DNA from: Pedobacter sp. MC2016-24
Lineage (GTDB): Bacteria > Bacteroidota > Bacteroidia > Sphingobacteriales > Sphingobacteriaceae
DNA: 64,000 nt
Direction of reading: 5' to 3'
Assembly: GCF_015223055.1 (NCBI RefSeq)
Contig: NZ_JADFBX010000006.1
Span: 186,001 to 250,000 of the forward strand
Numbering within the stretch: position 1 is the stretch's first letter; each line of letters begins with the position of its first letter. The notes under the pieces were generated by a model. The model had not been told where the DNA came from and made no database searches. It saw only the letters and a list, made by a program, of their open reading frames with translations. A program made the translations under genes and the position numbers. Of the stretch, positions 1-8,690 are shown piece after piece.

Positions 1-2
1 TT

Positions 3-2333
3 AACCTTTCTAAACAATATAAAGGTGGCCTGACACAGATACAAAATATGATTACCAATAGTGGTTATAGTCCTTCCGTGAAACAAGAAGTGGGACGCAT
101 TAACGGGATTATGCAGGGATTCGACCCGGTTATGACCACAAAGTATAAGCAGTCGCCAATAAATCAACTGTATTCTGCAACCTTCGGTAACAGTTATACC
201 TTATTTAAGAAACATAAACTGGGTGTGATTGCCGGGGCGAATTATTACAGCAGGACAACTGATATTTCTGACGGTGATGTTCAGCAATACAGCATTTATC
301 AGGGGGTAGTTACTGGAAATCCACAGGTTCAGAGTCCGAGAAATATTCCTAACTACATTACCCCTAACAGTCTTTTTATGGGTAAATATCAGACTTATAA
401 GGAGAACACAGGTACAGAAACGCTGAATTATGGTACACTTTTAGGCCTCACCTATCGGTTTAACCCAAGACACGAAATCAGTATGCAGTATTTGGGTAGC
501 TGGGGGGCTGAAACACAGGCAACACACCTGAACGGAAGGTACGAATATACAGGCTTGCCTGGAGATGTTAAAAGTACCATTTACTCTTTGAAGCAATCTT
601 ACCGAAAGCTAAATACATTTAATCTACAAGGGGAACATAAATTTCTTGACGCAGCGTATTCGCCGAGATTGAGTTACAATATCGCATCGTCAAGAGCAGG
701 ACAGAACGATCCAGACTACCGTTTTGTCACCCTCGCAGACTATTCGCCGAGGGGAGGGGCGTATTATAGCCGACCCGTTCTGGGACCAGCAAATGGTTCT
801 GATGAGTATGTCTACACAGACCATCTTTATGCGCTTAGTTCCGGATATGTAAATGGTTTTGGTGCTTATGGGATCATACAGGCGGAGCCTAACGGGCGTC
901 GTTATAGAAATCTGGATGAAAAAAATTATAACTATAAAGCAGATTTAATCATCCCATTCAAACTGTTTGGGAGCAGACAGGAGCTAAAAACAGGGCTGAA
1001 CTACCTGAACCGCGACCGCATTTTCACCGAAAATGTATTGTTTCTGCCGGGATCGAATTTCTCCTCGCAGAAAACGCTGCCTTTATACCAGATTAATGGT
1101 AATCTGGACAGATTGGTGAGTAACGATATTGTGGGTATTCATTTGCCTGTAGCAGGTGGTGCTGAAGGTGCGGGGCCTATAGGTGGTTTTCTGTACAACA
1201 GCCAGAAATCTCCAAACAACTATACCGGATTTTTCGAAACCAAGGCAGGATACGCCATGCTTGATTTAAAAATAACTAAAGATTTGAGGATCACTGGAGG
1301 AGTTCGTTTTGAATCAACCAATATCCAATCTGCTGTAGATACTGCAAATGTTTTTCTTGATCCGCAACTGACCGCTCCTGGTGTTGGGGGGACTAAGATC
1401 CCTTTGTCGCAGATCAGTCCAAACTCGGTTTACAAAGTAGGATATAAACCTTATTATTCACTTAACGCGACCTACAATTATCAGGAAAACATGAATTTTC
1501 GTGCTGGATACAATACAACGCTGGCACGACCGGAATTAAGAGAAATTACAAATGTATTTGAATTTGATGCCTTCCAGATGGGCCTGGTTGTTGGGAACCC
1601 AAATTTAATCAATCAGTCTACGCAAAATCTTGATTTTCGCTGGGAATGGTTTCCCAACAATGGAGAAGTCATCGCATTTTCATTGTTTGGTAAACGCATA
1701 AAAAACCAATTGTACAAAGTGTTTAACCTGCAAACAAGTGGGCTTGCGGCAACCTATCCGGAATATCCAACCATCAGGTTTGAAAATGATCCGAACATTG
1801 GTAAGGTTTGGGGAGTGGAAATCGAAATCGTGAAGGATCTTGGTCGCATATGGGATCCGCTTAAAAATTTCTTTGTCGGTTCAAACCTGCTTTTGGCAGA
1901 AAGCGACATCAAAAAATCCCCGGCAAGGCTGGAAGCAAACCGCTCACTGGACCGCCATTCGCCAGACAATAGCCCTTTGTTTGAACAGGCGCCATACTCC
2001 ATCAACGGATGGCTGAATTATGACAACAAAAAATCAGGGACTACCTTAACAGGAACCTTTAATATGGTCGGAGAGAGGCTGGTGCAAATTAATCTGACCG
2101 GAGAACCGGACTTATATACCCGTCCTGTGCCGGTATTGGATTTTGTATTCAGTCAGCGTATAGCCAGACGCGTAATCTTTAAAGGTTATATGAAAAACCT
2201 GCTTAACCCATCCATAGAAACGGTATATGCCAATCCGGGAACAGGAGGCGTATGGTATGGCAGTAAATACCTGAACCGCGCCTATAAACGGGGGAGTGAA
2301 ATAATGATGGGATTCACTTATAATTTGTTTTAA
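3..2333 (+). CDS. TonB-dependent receptor, C-terminal part (block A gene 1, 5' truncated by window edge)
   Basis: The reading frame is open from base 3, upstream of the first ATG at 48, so this is the 3' part of a longer gene. It aligns from end to end with residues from about 417 to the C-terminus of the complete receptor at 16187-19768, at roughly 80-90% identity by eye. The visible part is the outer-membrane beta-barrel. It is rich in alternating aromatic and polar strands and ends in MMGFTYNLF, a typical outer-membrane C-terminal strand with a terminal Phe. The STN, carboxypeptidase-like and plug domains would lie to the left of the window. Only 2 nt separate its stop from the next lipoprotein gene, so it should be the first or an early gene of the block A operon. 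The transported ligand is unknown. The paralogue suggests control by an ECF sigma/FecR system, but its own regulators are not visible. Confidence 0.93.
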   Translation, partial: NLSKQYKGGLTQIQNMITNSGYSPSVKQEVGRINGIMQGFDPVMTTKYKQSPINQLYSATFGNSYTLFKKHKLGVIAGANYYSRTTDISDGDVQQYSIYQGVVTGNPQVQSPRNIPNYITPNSLFMGKYQTYKENTGTETLNYGTLLGLTYRFNPRHEISMQYLGSWGAETQATHLNGRYEYTGLPGDVKSTIYSLKQSYRKLNTFNLQGEHKFLDAAYSPRLSYNIASSRAGQNDPDYRFVTLADYSPRGGAYYSRPVLGPANGSDEYVYTDHLYALSSGYVNGFGAYGIIQAEPNGRRYRNLDEKNYNYKADLIIPFKLFGSRQELKTGLNYLNRDRIFTENVLFLPGSNFSSQKTLPLYQINGNLDRLVSNDIVGIHLPVAGGAEGAGPIGGFLYNSQKSPNNYTGFFETKAGYAMLDLKITKDLRITGGVRFESTNIQSAVDTANVFLDPQLTAPGVGGTKIPLSQISPNSVYKVGYKPYYSLNATYNYQENMNFRAGYNTTLARPELREITNVFEFDAFQMGLVVGNPNLINQSTQNLDFRWEWFPNNGEVIAFSLFGKRIKNQLYKVFNLQTSGLAATYPEYPTIRFENDPNIGKVWGVEIEIVKDLGRIWDPLKNFFVGSNLLLAESDIKKSPARLEANRSLDRHSPDNSPLFEQAPYSINGWLNYDNKKSGTTLTGTFNMVGERLVQINLTGEPDLYTRPVPVLDFVFSQRIARRVIFKGYMKNLLNPSIETVYANPGTGGVWYGSKYLNRAYKRGSEIMMGFTYNLF

Positions 2334-2335
2334 CC

Positions 2336-4069
2336 ATGAAAGAAATCAAACAATATAGAAACGGCCTGTTAATTTTTGGCCTCATGCTGTTGCTGGCATT
2401 GGTTTCCTGTAGAAAGGAAAAGCTGGATGTCACATACGACAACCGTCCGGTTACAGATAGTCGTAAAAGCTCCACTTTGAGGGTGATCAATCTGGGCGGC
2501 TATAACCAGGTACAGGTAAACGGTGATACCTTGACCAATTATGTGGTGCGGGGTGTTAATGATCCAATGGCGGGCAGATATCCGGCTACTAAATATTTTC
2601 CGGATAATGGAAGAATAGGCGTGATCTGGAATATGCCGCAGGAATTGCTAAATCAAGGCAAAGCCTCGCTAATGCTGGAAGATAAATCTTATAGCGGTCT
2701 CAATGGCAAGGCAACGGCTGAGGTCAGCGAAGAAGGAAATCAGTCTATAGACTACTATTTTACACAGTCTACTTCAGAAATCGGAATACCAAACGATGGG
2801 CGTACGCTGCTAAAAACCTTTAAAAGAGACATCACTGCACCAATAGACCCAGCGAATTTCAAAATCAGAATCATCAATCTATCAGCAGCGGTTAATACGA
2901 GCCAGGGGGAGGAAAATCTGGTGGGCGCAATGAGCCTGGCCTGGGCAGACGGAACACTTGTCAATGCAAAAACAACTCGTATTTTGCCGGGCGAGGCATC
3001 CGATTATATCGAGTTGCCTTATGGCACTGTGCAGTTTAAGGTATTGTCTAAAACCGGAACAGAGGTTTCTGCTATATTCAACGGATTAATAGAACCAAGT
3101 AGCTCACAAATTATTAATGAAATGAGCTCCTCGATACCCAGGCCGGATATTGATCTTACTTATGCACCTATGAAAACTTATGCTCCTGGTGGTGTGTACA
3201 CAATCGTGGTTTCACCTTCCAAATTCAGGATTCCTTATCGTTTCAGCGATACAGGAGAGGAACTGACCATATATCAAAATGCATTTCGCCTCATTAATGA
3301 TGTGGCTGAGCCGCTCAATACAACCTATGCAAAAATGCAGGGCATTCACGCCATAACAGGAATAGATAAGATCAGTCTGATCATCAATGGACAGTTACTT
3401 AAAGGGTCAATTCCTTACGGCGGGCACTCTGCAGAACAGACCCTGATCAGGGGGAATTATAAGATTGAGGCTGCAGATGCAATGGGAAATATCATTGCCG
3501 GTACTCAGCTTAAACTGGAAGCCCATACCAATCTCAGTTTATGGCTATGCCGCGACCAGGCAGGGCAGGCAAAAATTAATGTTATTGCCAATGATATGAG
3601 TGGAAGATTTAATGTAGGTGGAAGTGATGATGCCACAAATAGTGGCTACCTGCAGCAGTTTCCGGTCAGTGTACGCTTCTTAAATATGAGTGATTTGCCT
3701 TACCTGACTTTTACCACCAATAACGGACAGAGTTTTAAGGCCAATTATACGTTTAACGATGCAGCTGTAACTAACCTGACAACAGGCAGTTTTCCGATCG
3801 AAAGTCCTTATGTAAGTTTAATTCGTGACAGCAATCCGTATAAAATTCTGGCATACCGTTCGTCACCGCAAACAGTTCCGGGCGTATGGGCTGATGACAT
3901 TCCGGTTCTAACCGGACAAAATCTGATCGCCAGACCCGAACTGTATGTGAGGGGAACTCTTCCAAACCACGAATCAGGCATTTATACCATCGCTTTAATT
4001 GGTCGCAGCGCTGCACCTTCGGGCTCCGAACAGAAAGCAACAATGATCGTTCTGAAACACAATAAATAA
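2336..4069 (+). CDS. DUF4397-like lipoprotein (block A gene 2)
   Basis: 577 aa with a lipoprotein signal. The N-terminus is basic, followed by a hydrophobic stretch and a lipobox ending LVSC (Cys25), then R-K-E, so it is probably anchored in the outer membrane. The mature N-terminus contains a segment (S-T-L-R-V-I-N-L-G-G-Y-N) resembling the start of DUF4397-type beta-sandwich domains; this family call is tentative. The rest looks like repeated Ig-like beta modules. The paralogue is 19771-21459, with the same start spacing after the receptor (2 nt) and a nearly identical C-terminus (I-L-K-H-N-K). It sits where a SusD-like partner would be expected but has no SusD TPR features. A surface ligand-binding partner of the TBDR is an inference. 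Confidence 0.8.
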   Translation: MKEIKQYRNGLLIFGLMLLLALVSCRKEKLDVTYDNRPVTDSRKSSTLRVINLGGYNQVQVNGDTLTNYVVRGVNDPMAGRYPATKYFPDNGRIGVIWNMPQELLNQGKASLMLEDKSYSGLNGKATAEVSEEGNQSIDYYFTQSTSEIGIPNDGRTLLKTFKRDITAPIDPANFKIRIINLSAAVNTSQGEENLVGAMSLAWADGTLVNAKTTRILPGEASDYIELPYGTVQFKVLSKTGTEVSAIFNGLIEPSSSQIINEMSSSIPRPDIDLTYAPMKTYAPGGVYTIVVSPSKFRIPYRFSDTGEELTIYQNAFRLINDVAEPLNTTYAKMQGIHAITGIDKISLIINGQLLKGSIPYGGHSAEQTLIRGNYKIEAADAMGNIIAGTQLKLEAHTNLSLWLCRDQAGQAKINVIANDMSGRFNVGGSDDATNSGYLQQFPVSVRFLNMSDLPYLTFTTNNGQSFKANYTFNDAAVTNLTTGSFPIESPYVSLIRDSNPYKILAYRSSPQTVPGVWADDIPVLTGQNLIARPELYVRGTLPNHESGIYTIALIGRSAAPSGSEQKATMIVLKHNK

Positions 4070-4075
4070 ACAGCT

Positions 4076-5278
4076 ATGCTCGCATTAAAAATTAAATACT
4101 TAGGATTTTTCGCACTTACAATGCTGCTCATTGTTTCAGGGTGTAAGAAAATTAACTACGCTAAAATAGACGACCCAGCTTACTTAAGGGTTTTTAATAA
4201 CCTGAATTATGAAATCGGGATTACAAATAAAGATGAACCAATACCCTTTTTAACCATGCTGATCGATCCCGTAATGGATGGACAGGGCATGCCAGTCAGT
4301 GCTGCCATCAAGGGCGATTATCTGGATCAGCGTGAGCCCTATGCACCGCCTTATCCGTCACATATCGGAAACGGCAGTTCCGTAAATAATCCGGAATATC
4401 CAGGTCGCCAAAATGTATTGGTCGGACCTGTTTTAAACGGGTTTGACTTGAGTAGCTGGGCGCAGATTCCTTCGGGTAAGCATCGTGTGGTCTTTATGTT
4501 CCGTCCAAAAAATTCTGTTCCATTCTTTGATTTGGAAGCCAGGTATAAAAAAAGTGTTTTAATTGATACTAATCTGGTACTGGATAGCAAAGAAGTATAC
4601 ACCTTGCATATCCTTCAAAAAGATGTCGCAACCAAAGAAAATGGAATTTTATTGCGGAAGGAGAATTTTCACAAACTTTCTCTTTCTGATTCACAGGTCT
4701 ATGTCAACTTCTACAACATGAGTTCAAAAGGATTTTGGCAGATAGACAATTATAGCAAAACTGGGAATGGGAAAAATTTCGAAAAAGGAGCGCTGGCAAA
4801 TGGTATTAAAGACCAGATGAATATATTTTATACCCTGTATAAAGGCGCACCCGCACTAAAAACTTCAATAGCCGGGCATACCCGTAAATTGATGACTTCT
4901 GTAAGCAGAAATACCAGTGCCGTTGAAGTAAGCCCATACCAGAGTTTTCCTTTGTTTGCAGATGGGGATGCAGGTGGTATCACGACAGATCTGTGGCAGC
5001 GATTTGAGCTGCTGGCACCGGGAATGGACATTAACAATGTCCCTTACGGTTTTAATACTCAAGAGAACGACAACAGTTGGGCACCCATCAATTGTGTACT
5101 CAATGGTAAAACAAAACTATCGTCGGACAATGGTGCAACGTTACCCAATATGATTGTAAACATCCACTCGGGAGTCTATAATCCACGGTCTTTTGCAACT
5201 GTTAATACGATTGAAATTGTGAATGGTAATGTTTACCTGACTACCGTGCAAAGGAAATATGCACCACCGGTTTATTAA
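4076..5278 (+). CDS. Lipoprotein of unknown function (block A gene 3)
   Basis: 400 aa. A lipoprotein signal peptide ends at lipobox IVSGC (Cys23). The mature protein starts K-K-I-N-Y and continues with a conserved P-A-Y-L-R-V-F-N-N-L-N-Y segment. I do not recognise the family beyond its paralogue at 21467-22672. Between the two copies the stretches around M-L-I-D-P-V-M-D, Q-R-x-P-Y-A-P-P-Y-P-S-H-I-G and the C-terminal N-M-I-V-N-I-H-S-G-V-Y are almost unchanged, while the middle varies. That suggests a conserved core with variable loops. It starts 6 nt after the previous gene, in the same operon. No enzyme motif is visible, so a structural or binding role at the outer membrane is more likely than catalysis. 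Confidence 0.75.
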   Translation: MLALKIKYLGFFALTMLLIVSGCKKINYAKIDDPAYLRVFNNLNYEIGITNKDEPIPFLTMLIDPVMDGQGMPVSAAIKGDYLDQREPYAPPYPSHIGNGSSVNNPEYPGRQNVLVGPVLNGFDLSSWAQIPSGKHRVVFMFRPKNSVPFFDLEARYKKSVLIDTNLVLDSKEVYTLHILQKDVATKENGILLRKENFHKLSLSDSQVYVNFYNMSSKGFWQIDNYSKTGNGKNFEKGALANGIKDQMNIFYTLYKGAPALKTSIAGHTRKLMTSVSRNTSAVEVSPYQSFPLFADGDAGGITTDLWQRFELLAPGMDINNVPYGFNTQENDNSWAPINCVLNGKTKLSSDNGATLPNMIVNIHSGVYNPRSFATVNTIEIVNGNVYLTTVQRKYAPPVY

Positions 5279-5300
5279 TGGAATTGAATCAAAAATACAG

Positions 5301-6392
5301 ATGAAACGTAAAAAAACATTTCACATTTTCTTTTTATTGATCCTGACTGGCTTACTGGCCAGTGTAGCATCTTGTAAGCATAATGAACTTACTGTAGCGA
5401 AGGAAAATGAAAATTTCAGGCCAGCGGCCGATTTTGTCAAAAACAATTATGACCTCAGTCTGTTTGCTGCGGCAATAAACAAGTCTGGCCTTTCAGCAGA
5501 ATTAAATGCTGCGGGTTCCTTCACGCTGCTAGTGCCGGATGATGCAGCTTTCAATGCCATTGGTATTAAGCGAGCTGCAGATTTCGACCGGATGAATCCC
5601 GATAGTTTGAAACACATGGTTAGGAGACATGTACTTACCCAGCGTTTATTCTTTCAGGATATTCCGACAAATGGCGTCGATGTCCGTTACAGGACCCTTG
5701 CGGGAACAGAAGTGTATTGTTCTTTAGCTAGTTATAGTAAAGGAAATAGCGCATACCCGGTCAACGAACTTTATTTCAATGGCTCTTTAGTTAATAGAAA
5801 GGACATCACACTTTCAAATGGAGCATTGCATGTATTGAACAGGGTAATGAAATCAAGTCCTGGAAATACCATACAAGACTTTCTTGTCCAAAATTCGAAA
5901 TATAGTATTTTCGTATCCGGTTTAAAAAGGTTTGGTTTATGGAACCAGTTGGCACAGGCCGGGCCATTTACAGTTTATGCGCCAGAGAACCAGGAGTTCG
6001 AAAAAGCAGGGCTAACGGCGGCTATGATTTCAGAATTAGATCCTTCTCTTTACCATGCACAACGTTTATTCGGCGCATATATCCTCAAAAATAAGCATTT
6101 ATTTGTTTCAGATTTTCGTGTTCTGAGCGTGATCAACGAAAGTGAAAGCATTTTTAAAATACCCCTGGAGGGCGATTCCTGGTATATCAGTGTCAACAGT
6201 ACCAAAAGCTTTCCAGGAAATGTCTTTTCGTATGACATCGCAATTACGACAGCTAAAGATTATCCTTACGAACAAGTATCCAATGTGTCCAGTAACCTGC
6301 AGTCGGGTATAGATATAGTCGCAGAGAACGGTCTGATACACGATTTACAAGGTATCCTGGTTTTACCAGCACAGGCACTTAAACAGAATTAA
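5301..6392 (+). CDS. Fasciclin (FAS1) domain lipoprotein 1 (block A gene 4)
   Basis: 363 aa from the ATG at 5301. An in-frame ATG at 5259 lies inside the previous gene and would put 14 residues before the signal peptide, so it is rejected. The lipobox is VASC (Cys25). Two FAS1 domains follow, about residues 45-190 and 195-360. The first carries the typical F-T-L-L-V-P-D-D-A-A-F signature and a later R-H-V-L, and the second F-T-V-Y-A-P. FAS1 domains mediate adhesion or carbohydrate/protein binding in many organisms. It has 22 nt to the upstream gene and 10 nt to the downstream one. The paralogue is 22693-23769. The last about 80 residues differ strongly between copies. Confidence 0.85.
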   Translation: MKRKKTFHIFFLLILTGLLASVASCKHNELTVAKENENFRPAADFVKNNYDLSLFAAAINKSGLSAELNAAGSFTLLVPDDAAFNAIGIKRAADFDRMNPDSLKHMVRRHVLTQRLFFQDIPTNGVDVRYRTLAGTEVYCSLASYSKGNSAYPVNELYFNGSLVNRKDITLSNGALHVLNRVMKSSPGNTIQDFLVQNSKYSIFVSGLKRFGLWNQLAQAGPFTVYAPENQEFEKAGLTAAMISELDPSLYHAQRLFGAYILKNKHLFVSDFRVLSVINESESIFKIPLEGDSWYISVNSTKSFPGNVFSYDIAITTAKDYPYEQVSNVSSNLQSGIDIVAENGLIHDLQGILVLPAQALKQN

Positions 6393-6402
6393 CAGTAGAA
6401 AG

Positions 6403-7638
6403 ATGAACAGACATAAAATATTTGCCTTTTGCTTGTTGCTGCTTGCATTGGCATCTTGCCGGAAAGAGGAATATAAACCGGTTATTGAAGGTGAAAAAAT
6501 ACAACATGAGGAACTGACCACCACACTCAAGGAAGCGCTGGATGCCTCGTCCTACACTTTGTTTAAGGCTGCCTGGAAAAGAAGCAATATGGACAAGCTG
6601 CTGAACGAAGCAGGTAAGAATATTCCACATACTTTATTGGTGCCTACAGATGAAGCTTTTATTACAGAAGGGTTGACCCTCTCGGTTATCAATGATATGG
6701 AACCCAGATTATTAGATAGCTTGTTATGCTATCATACGGTACTAGGTGCATTTGATCCTGTAAGTGTAGCAGCAAAATCGGGTAGTTCCCAGGGAATTTC
6801 TTTGTTGAAAAATCTAAACCTGAGGTTGCGCGCAACGGAAATTCAAAACAGATTTGACCAGTATGCATACAGACAATACCTGGGAATAATAGCCGGTGAA
6901 CTGATGATTAATGGTGAAAAAAGCGGAAAATTACCTGCGGTTATTACAGCGAACGGCACATTATGGCCAATAAACAGAGTATTACACAAGCCTACTAAAA
7001 CGATTTTAACAGCACTACAGGAAGACGGGCGTTTCGGAATGTATCTGGGGATGTTGGAGATGCTTGATCAGTTGTGGATGGAAGATTCTATGGGGATTTT
7101 CCCGAGAACCCCGTATACGGCGGGATGGGTGCTTAGATATGACCCCTTTGGTGAAAATGTAAATATTGACTTTACCACGATTTTTGCACCAACAGATGCT
7201 GTTTTTCAGCAGGCTGGCTATCCGGATCTGGATGCATTGGTTGCATTTAATAACAGCAGACCTCGACCATATCTGGACTGGGAGACTTTTACAATGGCCG
7301 GTGGTTATGCTGCAGATAGTCTCCTTGCATTGAATCGCTTTGGTGTGCAATTCATTCCATATTCTGATTATGCAAAGGAATACAACCAAATGGTTTTTTA
7401 TATAAATGATTTTAGCAACGATAATCTGTCAGATTTTAATGTGATGGTCAGTCAGGAATCGGGGATGAAAGCTTATAAAATGCCCTTGGAATTTGGACGC
7501 GATGCCAGTGGAAGAATATTGGTGAAAGCAAAGCAGTCTCCACATCCGGCTGCCACTGTCGTTGAACAAATCAATACCCTTATGGGTCCTATTCACGTCA
7601 TAGACAGGTTGATTCCAACCAAGGAATTCAAGTTTTGA
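6403..7638 (+). CDS. Fasciclin (FAS1) domain lipoprotein 2 (block A gene 5)
   Basis: 411 aa, lipobox LASC at Cys19 followed by R-K-E-E. The FAS1 signature T-L-L-V-P-T-D-E-A-F lies near residue 80, with a H-T-V motif (usually H-x-V/I-L) further on. A second FAS1-like unit begins around residue 205 and carries F-A-P-T-D-A-V-F. Between the two there is an insertion, also present in the block B copy. The conserved C-terminus (G-P-I-H-V-I-D-R-L-I-P-T) is the last strand of the FAS1 fold, which normally reads G-x-I-H-x-I-D-x-V-L. The paralogue is 23792-25081. It is the second of three consecutive fasciclin genes, presumably translated from the same message. Confidence 0.83.
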   Translation: MNRHKIFAFCLLLLALASCRKEEYKPVIEGEKIQHEELTTTLKEALDASSYTLFKAAWKRSNMDKLLNEAGKNIPHTLLVPTDEAFITEGLTLSVINDMEPRLLDSLLCYHTVLGAFDPVSVAAKSGSSQGISLLKNLNLRLRATEIQNRFDQYAYRQYLGIIAGELMINGEKSGKLPAVITANGTLWPINRVLHKPTKTILTALQEDGRFGMYLGMLEMLDQLWMEDSMGIFPRTPYTAGWVLRYDPFGENVNIDFTTIFAPTDAVFQQAGYPDLDALVAFNNSRPRPYLDWETFTMAGGYAADSLLALNRFGVQFIPYSDYAKEYNQMVFYINDFSNDNLSDFNVMVSQESGMKAYKMPLEFGRDASGRILVKAKQSPHPAATVVEQINTLMGPIHVIDRLIPTKEFKF

Positions 7639-7670
7639 TCCTTCATTCAGTCGATTCAGATAATAGAAAA

Positions 7671-8666
7671 ATGAGATATTTAAAAAATATAATAACTGTC
7701 CTGTTATTGTCCGGTTTTACAACTTGTTTATTCAGTTGTAAAAAAGAAGCCGCACAGGTAGAAAGTATTAATGGTACGATTAGCGCTGTTATAGCAGATA
7801 ATTTTAACCTGGCTGTTTTTAGTACAGGTTTAAAACAAAGTGGATTGAATAGCTTAATGCTCGAAAAAGGACCTTTCACAGTTATTGCGCCTTCTGATGC
7901 AGCATTTAGCCTGGCTGGTTTCCCAAATGCGGTGAGTATCCTTTCGGCACCAGCAACTAGAATTTCATCTATCATGAACTACCACGTGTTACGCGGCACC
8001 TATGAACTAAATAAACTGCCCTTTCTTTTCAATCAGGAAATCCGGTCATCGAACGGTGGTAAGCTATTTGCAACCCGCTGGATTAAAGGGCAGGATACCA
8101 TTTTAACGCTAAATGGCTCCAGAGTGCTGAGCCAGAATATTAAAGCGACCAATGGTTTGATTCAGGTAACAAACAGGGTGCTAGAGCCTTATGTGCATGA
8201 GCGGATCAGCGAGTCTTTAGCTTCAGATCGTAACCTGAGTTTGTTTTACCAGGCACTCAGACGCTCGGGTATATTAGCGACCCTGGACGGCAAAGCTACT
8301 TTTACTGTTTTTGCACCAGTTAATTCAGCGATGGAAAGCTATGGTCTGGGTAATGTAGAGGATATTAATAAAATGGATCCGGAGGTATTAAGTAAACTAG
8401 TGAGCTATCATATTTTAGCCAACCGCAGATTCATCTATGACTACGTACTGACTGCAGGAGCAACACCCGCTGCTGAACAGGCAATGATGGACGGTAACTC
8501 TGTTAAGATCACACTGGTCTCAGATCCCCAGATCCCCGGAGATTTTAAAGGAATTACGCTACTTGGGACAGGTAACACTTCAGTTGTCAATTTAATAAAA
8601 CAGGATGTACTCAGCGGAAATGGCGTTGTCCATTCCATTGATGCAGTTTTGAAAATTACACAGTAA
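7671..8666 (+). CDS. Fasciclin (FAS1) domain lipoprotein 3 (block A gene 6)
   Basis: 331 aa from the ATG at 7671. The in-frame ATG at 7635 overlaps the previous stop and places 12 residues before the signal peptide, so 7671 is preferred. The lipobox is LFSC (Cys23), followed by K-K-E. There are two FAS1 domains. The first has F-T-V-I-A-P-S-D-A-A-F and Y-H-V-L-R-G, the second F-T-V-F-A-P and Y-H-I-L, and both end in the G-x-x-x-V/S-x-x-V-L type strand (N-G-V-V-H-S-I-D-A-V-L at the C-terminus). The paralogue is 25114-26118, and the 32-nt gap to the preceding gene is the same in both blocks. It is likely a surface-exposed or periplasmic outer-membrane lipoprotein. Confidence 0.87.
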   Translation: MRYLKNIITVLLLSGFTTCLFSCKKEAAQVESINGTISAVIADNFNLAVFSTGLKQSGLNSLMLEKGPFTVIAPSDAAFSLAGFPNAVSILSAPATRISSIMNYHVLRGTYELNKLPFLFNQEIRSSNGGKLFATRWIKGQDTILTLNGSRVLSQNIKATNGLIQVTNRVLEPYVHERISESLASDRNLSLFYQALRRSGILATLDGKATFTVFAPVNSAMESYGLGNVEDINKMDPEVLSKLVSYHILANRRFIYDYVLTAGATPAAEQAMMDGNSVKITLVSDPQIPGDFKGITLLGTGNTSVVNLIKQDVLSGNGVVHSIDAVLKITQ

Positions 8667-8690
8667 TCAAAAAGAAATAAGATTTCAGAA

